64,000 bases of DNA from positions 1-64,000 of the forward strand of contig NZ_BASE01000028.1 of the NCBI RefSeq assembly GCF_000813125.1, read 5' to 3'. A program made the translations under genes and the position numbers. The stretch is from Mesobacillus selenatarsenatis SF-1. GTDB taxonomy: Bacteria; Bacillota; Bacilli; Bacillales; Cytobacillaceae. Positions within the stretch are counted from its first letter, which is position 1; the number at the start of each line of letters is the position of its first letter. Below the pieces are notes generated by a model. That model was not told where the DNA came from, did not search any database, and saw nothing but the letters and a program-made list of their open reading frames with translations. Positions 1 to 8,240 of the stretch are shown piece after piece.

Positions 1-180
1 ACCAAGCCTTAAGCTGTCTAAATCCATTTAGACACTTCCTTATTTCCTCACTACAAATTCTTCCCCGCTCCTCAATAAATCAACCCTACTAAAATTCCTT
101 CTATTAATTAGTTCTAAACCTAGTATCCCGTCAATATCTTAGTGATAGGAAAACTAATACTATAGAAAAAGGTGATTGAA

Positions 181-399
181 GTGTTTGTTGTCCATTTTTA
201 TGATCAGAAAAATGAACTGCTGAATCAGTTGCTTAAGCGTGTGCCCGTAGTTGGGGAGGATCTGAGAATCAAAGGTCGCAAAGGTAAGGTTGCGAGTGTG
301 ACGGAAATCGATGAGAAAACCTACCATGTTCAAGTTGCCTTGGAAGCAAAAGCGAAACCTGGCGTAGCGGCCGACCCTGGCAAAAAGAAGAAAAGGTAA
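181..399 (+). CDS. small basic protein of unknown function
   Basis: A 72-residue soluble protein with a Lys-rich tail (GKKKKR). I do not recognise the family. The central part (GEDLRIKGRKGKVASV) looks like a small beta-barrel with a basic strand, so nucleic-acid binding is possible but is only inference. The frame is open from a GTG at 172, but AAAGGTGA at 169-176 is an excellent ribosome site for the second GTG at 181 and would overlap the first, so 181 is chosen. It converges on the M20 amidohydrolase gene, and a hairpin at 406-432 separates them. Confidence 0.6.
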   Translation: MFVVHFYDQKNELLNQLLKRVPVVGEDLRIKGRKGKVASVTEIDEKTYHVQVALEAKAKPGVAADPGKKKKR

Positions 400-400
400 T

Positions 401-432
401 AAAAAATGGAGAACCGCGCGGAGGTTCTCCAT
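401..432 (-). terminator. Rho-independent terminator (probably bidirectional)
   Basis: Ten-base-pair stem at 406-415 and 423-432 (ATGGAGAACC / GGTTCTCCAT) with a 7-nt loop. On the minus strand it is followed by a T-run, so it terminates the amidohydrolase operon. On the + strand it also closes the small gene at 181-399. Confidence 0.85.
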
Positions 433-438
433 CTCTAA

Positions 439-1617
439 TTATTTGTTCAAAAAAGCCCAGGCATACTGTGCATAAAGCTCTGCTCCCGTTACCAAAGCGT
501 CTTCATCAATATTGAATTTGCCATGATGGTGAGCCCATTCTGTATCTTTATCAGGATTACCGCTGCCGACGAGGGCAAAACTACCTGGGACCTCGTCAAG
601 ATAGAAACTGAAGTCTTCCCCACCCATCGTTGGCTTTTCATTATAGATTACATCCTCACCGAATGCCTCAGATGCGACCTGCTGAACAAGCAACGTACTT
701 TCCTCATCATTGATGACTGCCTGTGTCCCACGTGTATATTCTACATTTGCCGCAGCTCCGTAAACTGCTGCTACACTTTCCGCATAATGTGTTAGTTGGG
801 TCTCGATGTGGTCCCGTGTTGCCGGATCAAAGCAGCGTACTGTTCCTTCAATCACTGCATTTTCAGCAATGACATTGAAACGTGTACCTACTACCATTTT
901 ACCAACTGTGAGAACTGCGCCCTGCTGCGGATCAATCGTTCTCGACACCACAGATTGAACATTCATGACAAAGGATGATGCAACAATCGCAGTGTCGATA
1001 CAATCCTGTGGAATAGCTCCATGTCCGCCTCTTCCTTTAAAAGTGACCTTGAACAAATCAGCGGAGGCAAAGGATGGTCCGGGAGTGCAGCTCACCTTAT
1101 GAGTCGGCATTTGCGACCAAATGTGGATTCCAAAAACGTTATCGACTCCTTCGACTGCACCCTGTTTTACCAGAGCTTTGGCCCCTTCTGCTACCTCTTC
1201 GGCAGGCTGGAACAATAAACGGACATTTCCTGGCAGCTCATCTTTGATTTCATTCAAAGCCTTTGCCGCGACCATAAGCATTGCAGTGTGCGCATCATGG
1301 CCGCATGCATGCATTTTTCCATCTTCGTTCGAAGCGTAAGGCAGGTCCTTGTTTAGTTCCTCGACAGAAAGGGCGTCCATATCCCCTCTCAATGCGACAG
1401 TCTTGCCAGGCTTGCCGCCCTTGATTTCTGCAATGACACCGGTTGGTTCAGTTCTTCTATAAGAGACTCCTAATTGGTCCAGATATTCACAAACGAAATC
1501 TGTGGTTCTATATTCTTCCCATGAAACTTCCGGCTCGCTATGAAGCTTCCTGCGCAACACTGTTAATTCGTCTTTGTATTCCTTTATAGCTTCTTTTAAT
1601 CTATCGTTAATCATCAT
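439..1617 (-). CDS. M20D-type amidohydrolase (N-acyl amino acid deacylase family)
   Basis: A 392-residue metal-dependent hydrolase of the family holding hippurate hydrolase, N-acetyl-diaminopimelate deacetylase and indole-3-acetyl-amino-acid hydrolase. It should cleave an N-acyl group from an amino acid in the cytoplasm. Visible motifs are GDMDALSVEE (~78-87), HACGHDAH (~103-110, with the metal Cys105 and His107 typical of M20D), QPAEE (~137-141), GIHIW (~163-167) and the C-terminal GGEDFSFY. Length is normal. Its ATG overlaps the stop of the upstream Zn-hydrolase gene (ATGA), so the two are translationally coupled. The substrate is not readable from sequence; the pairing with a carbamoylase-like enzyme and a transporter suggests stepwise use of an imported acylated or carbamoylated amino compound. 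Confidence 0.88.
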   Translation of the reverse strand: MMINDRLKEAIKEYKDELTVLRRKLHSEPEVSWEEYRTTDFVCEYLDQLGVSYRRTEPTGVIAEIKGGKPGKTVALRGDMDALSVEELNKDLPYASNEDGKMHACGHDAHTAMLMVAAKALNEIKDELPGNVRLLFQPAEEVAEGAKALVKQGAVEGVDNVFGIHIWSQMPTHKVSCTPGPSFASADLFKVTFKGRGGHGAIPQDCIDTAIVASSFVMNVQSVVSRTIDPQQGAVLTVGKMVVGTRFNVIAENAVIEGTVRCFDPATRDHIETQLTHYAESVAAVYGAAANVEYTRGTQAVINDEESTLLVQQVASEAFGEDVIYNEKPTMGGEDFSFYLDEVPGSFALVGSGNPDKDTEWAHHHGKFNIDEDALVTGAELYAQYAWAFLNK

Positions 1618-2849
1618 TCCGCCTCCGTTAAGCTCTTGGCTGTTTCGTAAAAAATCCCTACCGCTCTAGCTATGTCTTCTGAATCAGACCATTCTTCCGG
1701 ACAATGACTCAGTCCATTTTTGCTTGGAATGAACAGCATCCCTACATCAGTATAGTCGGATAAAACCATAGCGTCGTGTCCAGCACCGCTATTGATCGAA
1801 CAATAGGGAATTTCCAACGCTTCGCTTTTCTCTTTTAAAAGAGAGCGGATACCCCGATTCAGTTCTTTTGGCTGGATATATAAAAGCTGCTCTAAGGATG
1901 TTTGAATTCTATTTTTACTATAAGAATGAACTAGAGTCTTTGTTTTCTCGATGACATTCAGGACGTTTTCTTCTTTACCAGAGCGAATATCAACCGAGAA
2001 GACTACCTGATCCGGGATGACATTGGCACCATTCGGAAAAACATTCAAGCGACCGGTGGTGATGACCGTTCCTTCCCCCGCTTCTCTAGCAAGTTCCGGC
2101 AAACGACCGATAATACTAGCCGCAGCCACCAGTGCGTCGGCCCGGCGGTCCATCGGTGTCGTTCCTGCGTGCCCTGCCTGCCCTTTTACAGTTACCTCCA
2201 GTTGAGTCAGTCCTACAATCGCCTCGACTACTCCAATAGGAATCTCTTTTTCTTCTAAAATAGGACCTTGTTCAATATGTAATTCAAGAAAAGCTTTCAT
2301 GGTTTTCGGGTCTCTTTTTTTCGGAAGCGAGGGATCAAGACCAATTTCAGTCATTGCTTCAACTGTGGATACGCCGTTTTGGTCTCGCAAGTTCTGAAAA
2401 TCCCCCTCACCCAGCAAGCCGACCATCCCGCGGGATCCCATTAACCCACCGCCAAACCTTGCACCTTCCTCTTCTACCAGCGCAACGACTTCCAAAGGAT
2501 ATCTTGGGGTTAAGTTATTTTTAGCAAATAGCCCTGCCACTTCAAGAGCGGCGACAACCCCTGCTGGACCATCATAAGAACCGCCGTGAGGAACCGAGTC
2601 AAAATGAGACCCGACCATCACGCTCGGTGCGTCCTTCAGGGTTCCCTCCAATTTGCCAAAAATATTTCCGAATCCATCTTCTCTAACCTGGAGTCCATAC
2701 TCTCTCATTTTTCCTTTTAGATAATTGCGAGTCTTTAGATCTTCCTGGCTGTATGTCAGCCTTGTCGTCCCTTTACCAGGAGTCGCAGTGTACTCACTGA
2801 TTTGATTAATATGATTCTCAATACTTTCCTTTAATTCTACCAATCTCAT
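1614..2849 (-). CDS. Zn-dependent hydrolase, allantoate amidohydrolase / N-carbamoyl-L-amino acid hydrolase family
   Basis: A 411-residue M20-superfamily enzyme. Members remove the carbamoyl group of N-carbamoyl amino acids or hydrolyse allantoate or ureidoglycine. Signature segments are GSHFDSVPHGG (~80-90, metal His), DGPAGV (~93-98), EEEGARFGG (~126-134), LHIEQGP (~190) and the C-terminal GAGHDAM carrying the last metal His. It is co-transcribed with the transporter gene upstream (12-nt gap) and the M20D gene downstream (4-nt overlap). No other purine-degradation gene is nearby, so allantoate is not favoured over a carbamoyl amino acid. Family assignment is secure, substrate unknown. Confidence 0.88.
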   Translation of the reverse strand: MRLVELKESIENHINQISEYTATPGKGTTRLTYSQEDLKTRNYLKGKMREYGLQVREDGFGNIFGKLEGTLKDAPSVMVGSHFDSVPHGGSYDGPAGVVAALEVAGLFAKNNLTPRYPLEVVALVEEEGARFGGGLMGSRGMVGLLGEGDFQNLRDQNGVSTVEAMTEIGLDPSLPKKRDPKTMKAFLELHIEQGPILEEKEIPIGVVEAIVGLTQLEVTVKGQAGHAGTTPMDRRADALVAAASIIGRLPELAREAGEGTVITTGRLNVFPNGANVIPDQVVFSVDIRSGKEENVLNVIEKTKTLVHSYSKNRIQTSLEQLLYIQPKELNRGIRSLLKEKSEALEIPYCSINSGAGHDAMVLSDYTDVGMLFIPSKNGLSHCPEEWSDSEDIARAVGIFYETAKSLTEAE

Positions 2850-2861
2850 TCCCCTCTATTC

Positions 2862-4055
2862 TTACAAGAATCCTACAAAGATACCGGCAAGTACAACCGA
2901 TACAATCGTGACGGTCACAAAGCCGCCCACAAGCATTGGTGGAAGCATATGGCTGGTCAAGGCTTCTCTTTCTTTTTCATCCTCGGTTAAAGAATTGATG
3001 ACTTCATTGGTGATGATATAGTCTGCAGGGAAGCCATAAAGGGCTGTCAATGATACAGCAAAGGCCATTTCCTTGCTCACCTTTAAAATCTTGCCGACAA
3101 TAAATGAGAAGACGTACATTCCTGCGATACCAAGGACAATTGCACCAAGCAAGGGAACAATGATATCAAGCAGCATTCCTGGTGTAGCCTGCTTTAACCC
3201 ATCGAAAATGAATAACATCAGGACAAGAATTGCAATCCCAAATCCATTGGCCTTCTGCAGGGCCTGCTTTTCAAGGAATCCTACGCTTGTTCCGATGACA
3301 CCAAATAGTAATGCAAGTACGAACGGGCTTACCGAGACGACCGGAGCCAGCAAAGTTGATGTTAGGTGTGCTAAATAAGCGACCAGTGACAGCCTGAAAA
3401 ACTTAAAGAATTCTGTGTTATATTTTTCTGGCAGTTTTTTAAAAAGCTTTAATTCAACAGTTGGTGCGGCGGTTTCTACAGTTGCAGCCACTTCATTTGC
3501 TGCAAGGCTGCCCTCGCGATATTGCTTTAAAAGTCTCTTGCCTTCTTTTTTCAGTACCAGTGAGGTTAAAGGGTAACCCGCAAAACCCTGCATGACATAA
3601 ATAACAATAGCGAATACCGACAGTGTTGCAAGACCTGCTTCCTTTGCGCCTTCAGACATGATCAAGGCGGAAACAACTCCACCAACTAAAGGTGGTACGG
3701 CAACAACCATTGTCTGGAATCCAAAAATGAGTGTTCCGACACTCAATAGTACAGCTACTATTCCTAAAATTCCTGATAACGCAATCACAATCGTTTTCCA
3801 TTGATTTTTCAATTCCTGGATTGAAAGCAAAGTTCCCATGTTTGTAATTAACAAATACATCATCATCACAGCCACTGCCGACGGTACACCAGCAAGCGCT
3901 ACGATTTCTTTCGGGAAAAACGTCCAGTACCCAATTAGGAACAATACAGCTGAGACGAACATGGACGGAATCCATGCCTTCGTCCTAACAGCAACTAAAT
4001 CACCAACAAATAAAATGAATACAACAATAACCAAAGCTAACATCTGTGACATCAT
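2862..4055 (-). CDS. multi-spanning membrane protein, probable solute transporter
   Basis: A 397-residue protein with about ten to eleven hydrophobic segments and a polar cytoplasmic loop near residues 175-215 (KKEGKRLLKQYREG and a Val/Glu-rich stretch). Glycine-rich turns such as PPLVGGVVSALIMSEGAKEAG (shown here only as the region near residues 118-137) resemble the re-entrant motifs of GltS-like sodium symporters, but I cannot name the family firmly. As first gene of an operon with two amidohydrolases it probably imports their substrate. ATG is preceded by a G-rich ribosome site (GGGGGGATTC). A good sigma-A promoter lies about 60 nt upstream. Confidence 0.7.
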   Translation of the reverse strand: MMSQMLALVIVVFILFVGDLVAVRTKAWIPSMFVSAVLFLIGYWTFFPKEIVALAGVPSAVAVMMMYLLITNMGTLLSIQELKNQWKTIVIALSGILGIVAVLLSVGTLIFGFQTMVVAVPPLVGGVVSALIMSEGAKEAGLATLSVFAIVIYVMQGFAGYPLTSLVLKKEGKRLLKQYREGSLAANEVAATVETAAPTVELKLFKKLPEKYNTEFFKFFRLSLVAYLAHLTSTLLAPVVSVSPFVLALLFGVIGTSVGFLEKQALQKANGFGIAILVLMLFIFDGLKQATPGMLLDIIVPLLGAIVLGIAGMYVFSFIVGKILKVSKEMAFAVSLTALYGFPADYIITNEVINSLTEDEKEREALTSHMLPPMLVGGFVTVTIVSVVLAGIFVGFL

Positions 4056-4120
4056 GAATCCCCCCAGTTTCTTTTTTACTTAAACGCTTCGCTTTGCGAA
4101 AGAAAAAAGTATTAGGTACG

Positions 4121-4149
4121 ATAATAATATAGATATAATATTCAGTCAA
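4121..4149 (-). promoter_or_regulatory. sigma-A promoter of the transporter/amidohydrolase operon
   Basis: On the minus strand TTGACT (4149-4144) and TATTAT (4126-4121) are separated by exactly 17 nt. The predicted start is near 4114, giving a leader of about 60 nt. Confidence 0.75.
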
Positions 4150-4165
4150 TTATAAATTTTATAAT
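4149..4165. promoter_or_regulatory. 17-bp perfect palindrome abutting the -35 box
   Basis: ATTATAAA-T-TTTATAAT is a perfect inverted repeat that shares its last base with the -35 hexamer. It could be an UP-like A/T tract or an operator for a dimeric regulator. No regulator gene lies next to the operon. Confidence 0.5.
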
Positions 4166-4171
4166 TTTCAA

Positions 4172-4187
4172 AAGAAAACGTTTTCTT
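4172..4187. promoter_or_regulatory. cre-like 16-bp palindrome
   Basis: AAGAAAACGTTTTCTT is a perfect palindrome that matches the core of the CcpA cre consensus (AANCGNT) except at the outer T/A positions. Its centre is about 65 bp upstream of the predicted start, a position used for activation by CcpA-type regulators. Binding by CcpA or another LacI-family protein is inference. Confidence 0.45.
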
Positions 4188-4229
4188 ATCTTTTTTGATT
4201 CTTAGTACCTATTTTTAAGTAAATAAAAA

Positions 4230-4256
4230 GGCGAACCACTATAAAAGCGGCTCGCC
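4230..4256 (-). terminator. Rho-independent terminator of the 72-residue gene
   Basis: GGCGAACC (4230-4237) pairs with GGCTCGCC (4249-4256) with one wobble. On the minus strand it is followed by TTTTTATTT. Confidence 0.75.
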
Positions 4257-4272
4257 AGTTGAATTTATATTT

Positions 4273-4491
4273 TTAGTCAGGATTTTTTGTTTTCAGGGAA
4301 ACTGCCAGTGGCTTTTTATCCAAACAGTATTCCAATAGAACGATCTTGCCTTCAAGTTCAAGGTGCTTAGCCAGGGCGATCACTTCTTCCCCTTCTTCAG
4401 TTGAGGACACAGACGAAATTCTTAAGTTCCCATCACTATTCTGGATTTGATTAAATAGCTCTTCTTTTGACATATTCACTTTCGTCTTCAT
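4273..4491 (-). CDS. small conserved-looking protein of unknown function
   Basis: A 72-residue acidic, soluble protein (starts MKTKVNMSKEELFNQ) with no signal peptide or membrane segment. I do not recognise the family. It has an alpha/beta look, with a helix near residues 5-15 and strands LRISSV and KIVLLEY. The frame is open from a GTG at 4500, but AGAAGGGGTGAT lies 8 nt before the ATG at 4491 and overlaps that GTG, so 4491 is preferred. It is a single-gene unit with its own terminator; the 52-bp repeat array lies upstream. Confidence 0.6.
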   Translation of the reverse strand: MKTKVNMSKEELFNQIQNSDGNLRISSVSSTEEGEEVIALAKHLELEGKIVLLEYCLDKKPLAVSLKTKNPD

Positions 4492-4594
4492 ATTTATCAC
4501 CCCTTCTTAGGAATTACCTTTCTTTACCCAGGGATGATAGAGCTAAATCTAGGAAATAAAATCCATTTAAGGGTAAATCAACCTTTCACCCAGG

Positions 4595-4907
4595 TTATTG
4601 GTTACCGAAAATTTTTGTTTCGCCATTTTTAGGGCACCAATACAGCCTATTGGTTGCCTATAATTTTAGTTTTTGGCTCTTTTAGGTCACCAATACCCCT
4701 TATTGGGTACCTATAATTCTAGTTTCAGCGCTTTTAGGGCACCAATGATGCTTATTGGTTACCTATAATTCTAGTTTCAGCCTTCTTAGTTCACCAATGA
4801 CGCTTATTGGTTACCCATAACTCTAGTTTGGGTCCTTTTTGGGCTCCAATACCGCCTATTGGTTACTATAAAAGACAATTTCACCGTTATAAGGGCACCA
4901 ATACTGC
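4595..4907. repeat. six tandem copies of a 52-bp intergenic repeat
   Basis: Units start at 4595, 4647, 4700, 4752, 4804 and 4856 and are 52 or 53 bp long. Each begins with YTATTGG and ends with a CACCAAT-type heptad plus four to five bases. Units 3 and 4 are nearly identical; the others have diverged. CCAAT at a unit's end and ATTGG at the next unit's start form a short inverted repeat at every junction. The array stops exactly at the base before the stop codon of the VOC gene (4908). No coding potential is evident. Confidence 0.85.
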
Positions 4908-5282
4908 TTAACAGTTACAAATCATCAAGACATTTCCGTCTGGATCCTTGAAGTTGAAGAAGGCAAAATCGCCAATTCGCTCAATTTCTTTGGTGATTGT
5001 AATTCCATTTGACTTCACAAAGCTATAGGCTTCATCAACATCATCTACTAGAAGATTAAACAAAACATGGTTTGAAGGCTCAAAATTAAAGCCGGGGTCG
5101 AAGGTGTGATCGTCTAGGGTTAATCCTGTCTCAGATGTAACCGGGATGTTATGGACTGGTGATTCTACCTTTTCGGCATCAAATGGGATCCCCAGCAGGT
5201 TATAGTACCATTCTGCAGATTTTTTCAAATTGCTCACGTGGATAAAAACATTGTTTACTTTATTATAAAGTGGTGAATTCAA
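4908..5282 (-). CDS. VOC-family (glyoxalase/bleomycin-resistance fold) protein
   Basis: A 124-residue protein with the paired beta-alpha-beta-beta-beta fold of the vicinal oxygen chelate family. It opens with VFIHVSNLKKSAEWYYNLLGIPF (residues ~12-34) and closes with FAFFNFKDPDGNVLMI, the usual C-terminal strand with DPDGN. Potential metal ligands are His15, His74-region and a late acidic residue, but the set is not clear enough to assign a reaction. It lies 19 nt downstream of the WGR-DUF4240 gene and may be cotranscribed. The stop codon touches the 52-bp repeat array. Confidence 0.8.
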   Translation of the reverse strand: MNSPLYNKVNNVFIHVSNLKKSAEWYYNLLGIPFDAEKVESPVHNIPVTSETGLTLDDHTFDPGFNFEPSNHVLFNLLVDDVDEAYSFVKSNGITITKEIERIGDFAFFNFKDPDGNVLMICNC

Positions 5283-5301
5283 AGTTTCTCCTCCTAAAAT
5301 G

Positions 5302-6093
5302 TTAGTACTCTAATGGATTATCTCCATACTTTTCCCATAAGGTAGGGAACTTCTTCTTCAAACCATCTACGTCTTCCTCATCCCAGTCGAATTCAATATC
5401 AGGAGGAATCGTTTCGTCTCCAGTCAGTTTTACATATAAATCAAAGTATTCGTCGTAGTTCAACCCTGTCTTCTCTTCATAAGCAATACTTGCTGCACTC
5501 AACAAGTCCTCGAGCTGGGGGACATCCTCTTCATCCTCCAGGACTTTTAAATGAGGAATAATCTTCTCGGGGTCATTGATGACTTCATCGTATATTTCCT
5601 TTCCCTGAAAAAGCAGCCAGGCCCTAAAATAATCAAAAGAATCATCCGAGGCTCCCCCCATGATGATATAGGCCGCTGCCCAAAGGTCGGAAGTGTATGA
5701 CTTGAGATAATTCTGATTGAAAAAGTAATCGAAGATAACAATATCTTTGACGGGTTTCTTCGATAAATGGCTAACCATCCACTCGATTTGTTCCTCAGTG
5801 TCTTCTCCTTTTTGCTTGGCAGTCTTAAGCATCTCCCAAAATACGATTTCGGTCATTGAGCCTTCTTTCATTACCTGATCGACAGCATTGGCAGGTGTGT
5901 ATCCCTTTTTCATTTTCGATTTAATCAGTTTATCTGCATCCTTTTGGCAGGCTTCTTCAGAATCAAAACTTTTCACTTTCACCGCGCCTACTGTTCCAAT
6001 TTTGCCATAGGTAATACTATAACTCTTTCCGGACACATTAATTTTCCAGAATTTATTAGATGAACCATCTTTATAAATAAGCGTTGTCTCCAT
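5302..6093 (-). CDS. WGR domain - DUF4240 fusion protein
   Basis: A 263-residue soluble protein. Residues 1-65 form a WGR-type domain: KFWKINVSGKSYSITYGKIGT followed by the Lys-rich helix DADKLIKSKMKKGY (described by positions ~14-62). Residues ~80-215 are a DUF4240-like helical domain beginning MTEIVFWEMLKTAK and containing SDLWAAAYIIMGGASDD and FDYFRAWLLFQGKE. The tail is strongly acidic (EFDWDEEDVDG). WGR domains bind nucleic acids or modified chains in other proteins such as PARPs; DUF4240 has no settled function. It lies 19 nt below the HD-domain gene and upstream of the VOC gene, so a three-gene unit is likely. Confidence 0.8.
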   Translation of the reverse strand: METTLIYKDGSSNKFWKINVSGKSYSITYGKIGTVGAVKVKSFDSEEACQKDADKLIKSKMKKGYTPANAVDQVMKEGSMTEIVFWEMLKTAKQKGEDTEEQIEWMVSHLSKKPVKDIVIFDYFFNQNYLKSYTSDLWAAAYIIMGGASDDSFDYFRAWLLFQGKEIYDEVINDPEKIIPHLKVLEDEEDVPQLEDLLSAASIAYEEKTGLNYDEYFDLYVKLTGDETIPPDIEFDWDEEDVDGLKKKFPTLWEKYGDNPLEY

Positions 6094-6112
6094 CCTTCAC
6101 ACTCCTGTTGTC

Positions 6113-6748
6113 TTATTTCCGTTTAGGATGTTTCCTGTCCAGATTGTCATCCTTGTCCAAATCAGCATCTTTTATTACAGAAAATTCATATTTGTTGTAA
6201 CTGAATTTTTCTCTTTTAAATAAACGCTCTATTTCCTTTTTAAGTTCATCCAAAATCGGAAACTTCGTTGCATATCCAAGGCTCTCCACAACATTCTTGT
6301 AATACCACTCCTGTTGCTTTATTCCGCGATTGAACCTGCTCCATACTACCTCGCCTGATTGTTCGACGTCCTTGCGAATTGACCTGACATTATGCAATTT
6401 GTCTGCACAAGCTACCACGCGGATTTCTTCTGATGCAATCTTCAAAAACTCGATTGTATGCTCCTTGCGTTCTTCCCAGGAAAGAGATTTGTCTGGCTCT
6501 GAACAGCCTTCAACGATCATTGCAATTTCCTTTCCAAACTCCCGCTCGATATCTTCCATTGTTAAGTCGGTATCTTCAACCGTGTCGTGCAAAATTCCGG
6601 CTGCAATCATTTCTTCGCGGTATCCCGCTTTTTGTAAAATCATTCCCACTGCGGCTGGGTGGGCAATATACGGGATTTTCGTATTTTTACGATATTGTCC
6701 TTCATGTGCCATTGAAGCAATTTGCAATGCTTTCTCAATTAAATCCAT
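6113..6748 (-). CDS. HD-domain hydrolase, RelA/SpoT hydrolase-like (possible alarmone hydrolase)
   Basis: A 211-residue protein whose first ~160 residues match the hydrolase half of RSH enzymes. AHEGQYR (14-20) and PYIAHP (26-31) supply the first metal His, GILHDTVEDT (51-60) is the HD motif with the adjacent ED pair, and CADKLHN (114-120) carries the last metal Asp. No synthetase, TGS or ACT domain follows, so it resembles stand-alone MESH1-type (p)ppGpp hydrolases, though other nucleotides are possible. A Lys/Asp-rich tail of ~40 residues is unusual. It leads a probable operon with the WGR-DUF4240 and VOC genes. Confidence 0.8.
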   Translation of the reverse strand: MDLIEKALQIASMAHEGQYRKNTKIPYIAHPAAVGMILQKAGYREEMIAAGILHDTVEDTDLTMEDIEREFGKEIAMIVEGCSEPDKSLSWEERKEHTIEFLKIASEEIRVVACADKLHNVRSIRKDVEQSGEVVWSRFNRGIKQQEWYYKNVVESLGYATKFPILDELKKEIERLFKREKFSYNKYEFSVIKDADLDKDDNLDRKHPKRK

Positions 6749-6887
6749 TCAATCTGCCTCCAGTTTTTCAGATACTTAATTACTTCTTTAATGGATCAGT
6801 AAATCCTTCCTTACGAAAAAGGCAAACCTGATTATTTTTCCCAAAATATTCTGCTATATTTAGTATATAAACCTTTTGGAGGCTGAC

Positions 6888-8195
6888 ATGGAAAAACTGA
6901 CAGACCACTTAATCGTCATTTCCTTTGACTGTCTTTCTGAGCATGATGTTCCATTGCTCAGGGAGCTGCCAAATTTTAAGGCTTTTATAGAAAATAGTTC
7001 TTTCTGTACACAGGTGGAAACGATCTATCCTTCTGTTACATACCCTTGCCATGCGACAATCGTGACCGGCAATTTTCCTAATCGGCACGGTATTGTCAAC
7101 AATACATTTATCCAACCTGGCAAAACTTCACCAGACTGGTACTGGCACCGCCGGCATATCAAAGGGACAACCCTTTATGATGAGGCTAAAAAGGCTGGCA
7201 TGAAAACTGCCGCATTATTATGGCCAGTCACGGCAAAAGCCGATATCGATTACAACTTGCCTGAAATTTTTGCGAACAGGCCCTGGCATCACCAGATTCC
7301 TGTTTCGCTTTCCAACGGGAGTCCTCGATACCAGCTTGAAATGAACTCGAAATTCGGACATATCAGAAACGGATTGAGCCAGCCCGAACTCGATGACTTC
7401 GTTCTTGAATCAACAGTGGAAACCATCAGAACGAGGAAGCCTGATTTAATGTTAATCCATTTTGTCGATCTCGACTCCCAGCGCCACATGCACGGTTTTT
7501 CATCAGATGAAGCATTGGCCGCCCTTCATCGGCATGACAAAAGACTCGGAAGAATCATGGAAGCACTCAAAGAAGCTGGCATTGCTGAGAACACAACTGT
7601 AGCCATTCTTGGTGACCACAGTGCACTTGATGAGTCTAAAGTGGTGAAAATGAACGTATTATTTAAAGAACGAGGACTTATCCAAACCAATGCTTCAGGT
7701 AGAGTCACCGACTGGAAAGCCTATTGCAAGAGTTGTGACGGTTCAGCCTATATCTATGTAAAACACCAAAACGATGATGCTGCGAAGAATCAAGTCACTG
7801 CTATTTTGGCGGAGCTTTTACAAGACGAAAGCAATGGCATTGAATCAGCTATCACAGGTGCCGAAGCTAACGCAAAAGGAGCTGATGGAACAGCCTTCAG
7901 GATGCTAGAAGCTGCCAGAGGTTATTACTTTAGCGAGGCATTAGACGGTGACTACATTGAAGAAGTGACCGAACAGGATGCAATGAGGAAGAAGTACACT
8001 TTTGCCTGTCATGGATACTCCCCTGAAAAAGAAGGTTATCACACTGTTTTCTTCGCAGCTGGAAAAGGTATTCGCCCAGGAATCTCCATCAAGTCTATGC
8101 ACCTTGTAGATGAAGGACCAACCTTTGCTCGCCTTCTTGGCCTAGACCTCGGCGATACAGATGGCTCCATCCTCGAAGGAATTCTGGATATTTAG
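6888..8195 (+). CDS. type I phosphodiesterase / nucleotide pyrophosphatase family (alkaline phosphatase superfamily)
   Basis: A 435-residue hydrolase of the ENPP-like branch. The first metal site is VISFDCLSE (~9-17) and the nucleophile Thr lies in YPSVTYPCHATIVTGNFP (~50-67). HGIVNN, the VDLDSQRHMHG segment (Asp and His ligands, ~190-200) and LGDHSALD (~240-247) complete the two-metal site. It should hydrolyse phosphodiester or phosphate-ester substrates; none can be named. No signal peptide is present, so it is predicted cytosolic. TGGAGG lies 6 nt before the ATG at 6888. It is divergent from the HD gene, and a 21-bp repeat array lies downstream. Confidence 0.88.
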   Translation: MEKLTDHLIVISFDCLSEHDVPLLRELPNFKAFIENSSFCTQVETIYPSVTYPCHATIVTGNFPNRHGIVNNTFIQPGKTSPDWYWHRRHIKGTTLYDEAKKAGMKTAALLWPVTAKADIDYNLPEIFANRPWHHQIPVSLSNGSPRYQLEMNSKFGHIRNGLSQPELDDFVLESTVETIRTRKPDLMLIHFVDLDSQRHMHGFSSDEALAALHRHDKRLGRIMEALKEAGIAENTTVAILGDHSALDESKVVKMNVLFKERGLIQTNASGRVTDWKAYCKSCDGSAYIYVKHQNDDAAKNQVTAILAELLQDESNGIESAITGAEANAKGADGTAFRMLEAARGYYFSEALDGDYIEEVTEQDAMRKKYTFACHGYSPEKEGYHTVFFAAGKGIRPGISIKSMHLVDEGPTFARLLGLDLGDTDGSILEGILDI

Positions 8196-8240
8196 GACTA
8201 GGAAAGAAGGTCTTTGAGAGACTCGAAGCGAATTATATTA

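Noticed and set aside
1-170. Gene or RNA element at the left edge
   Set aside because: A/T-rich sequence with no conserved structure, coding frame or clear promoter beyond what precedes the small gene at 181.
4595-4907. CRISPR array
   Set aside because: Units are contiguous and diverged with no unique spacers between constant repeats, and no cas gene is near. The same holds for the 21-bp arrays.
6330-6831. Two + strand frames of 130-150 residues
   Set aside because: Both are antisense to the HD-domain gene, whose motifs are unambiguous.
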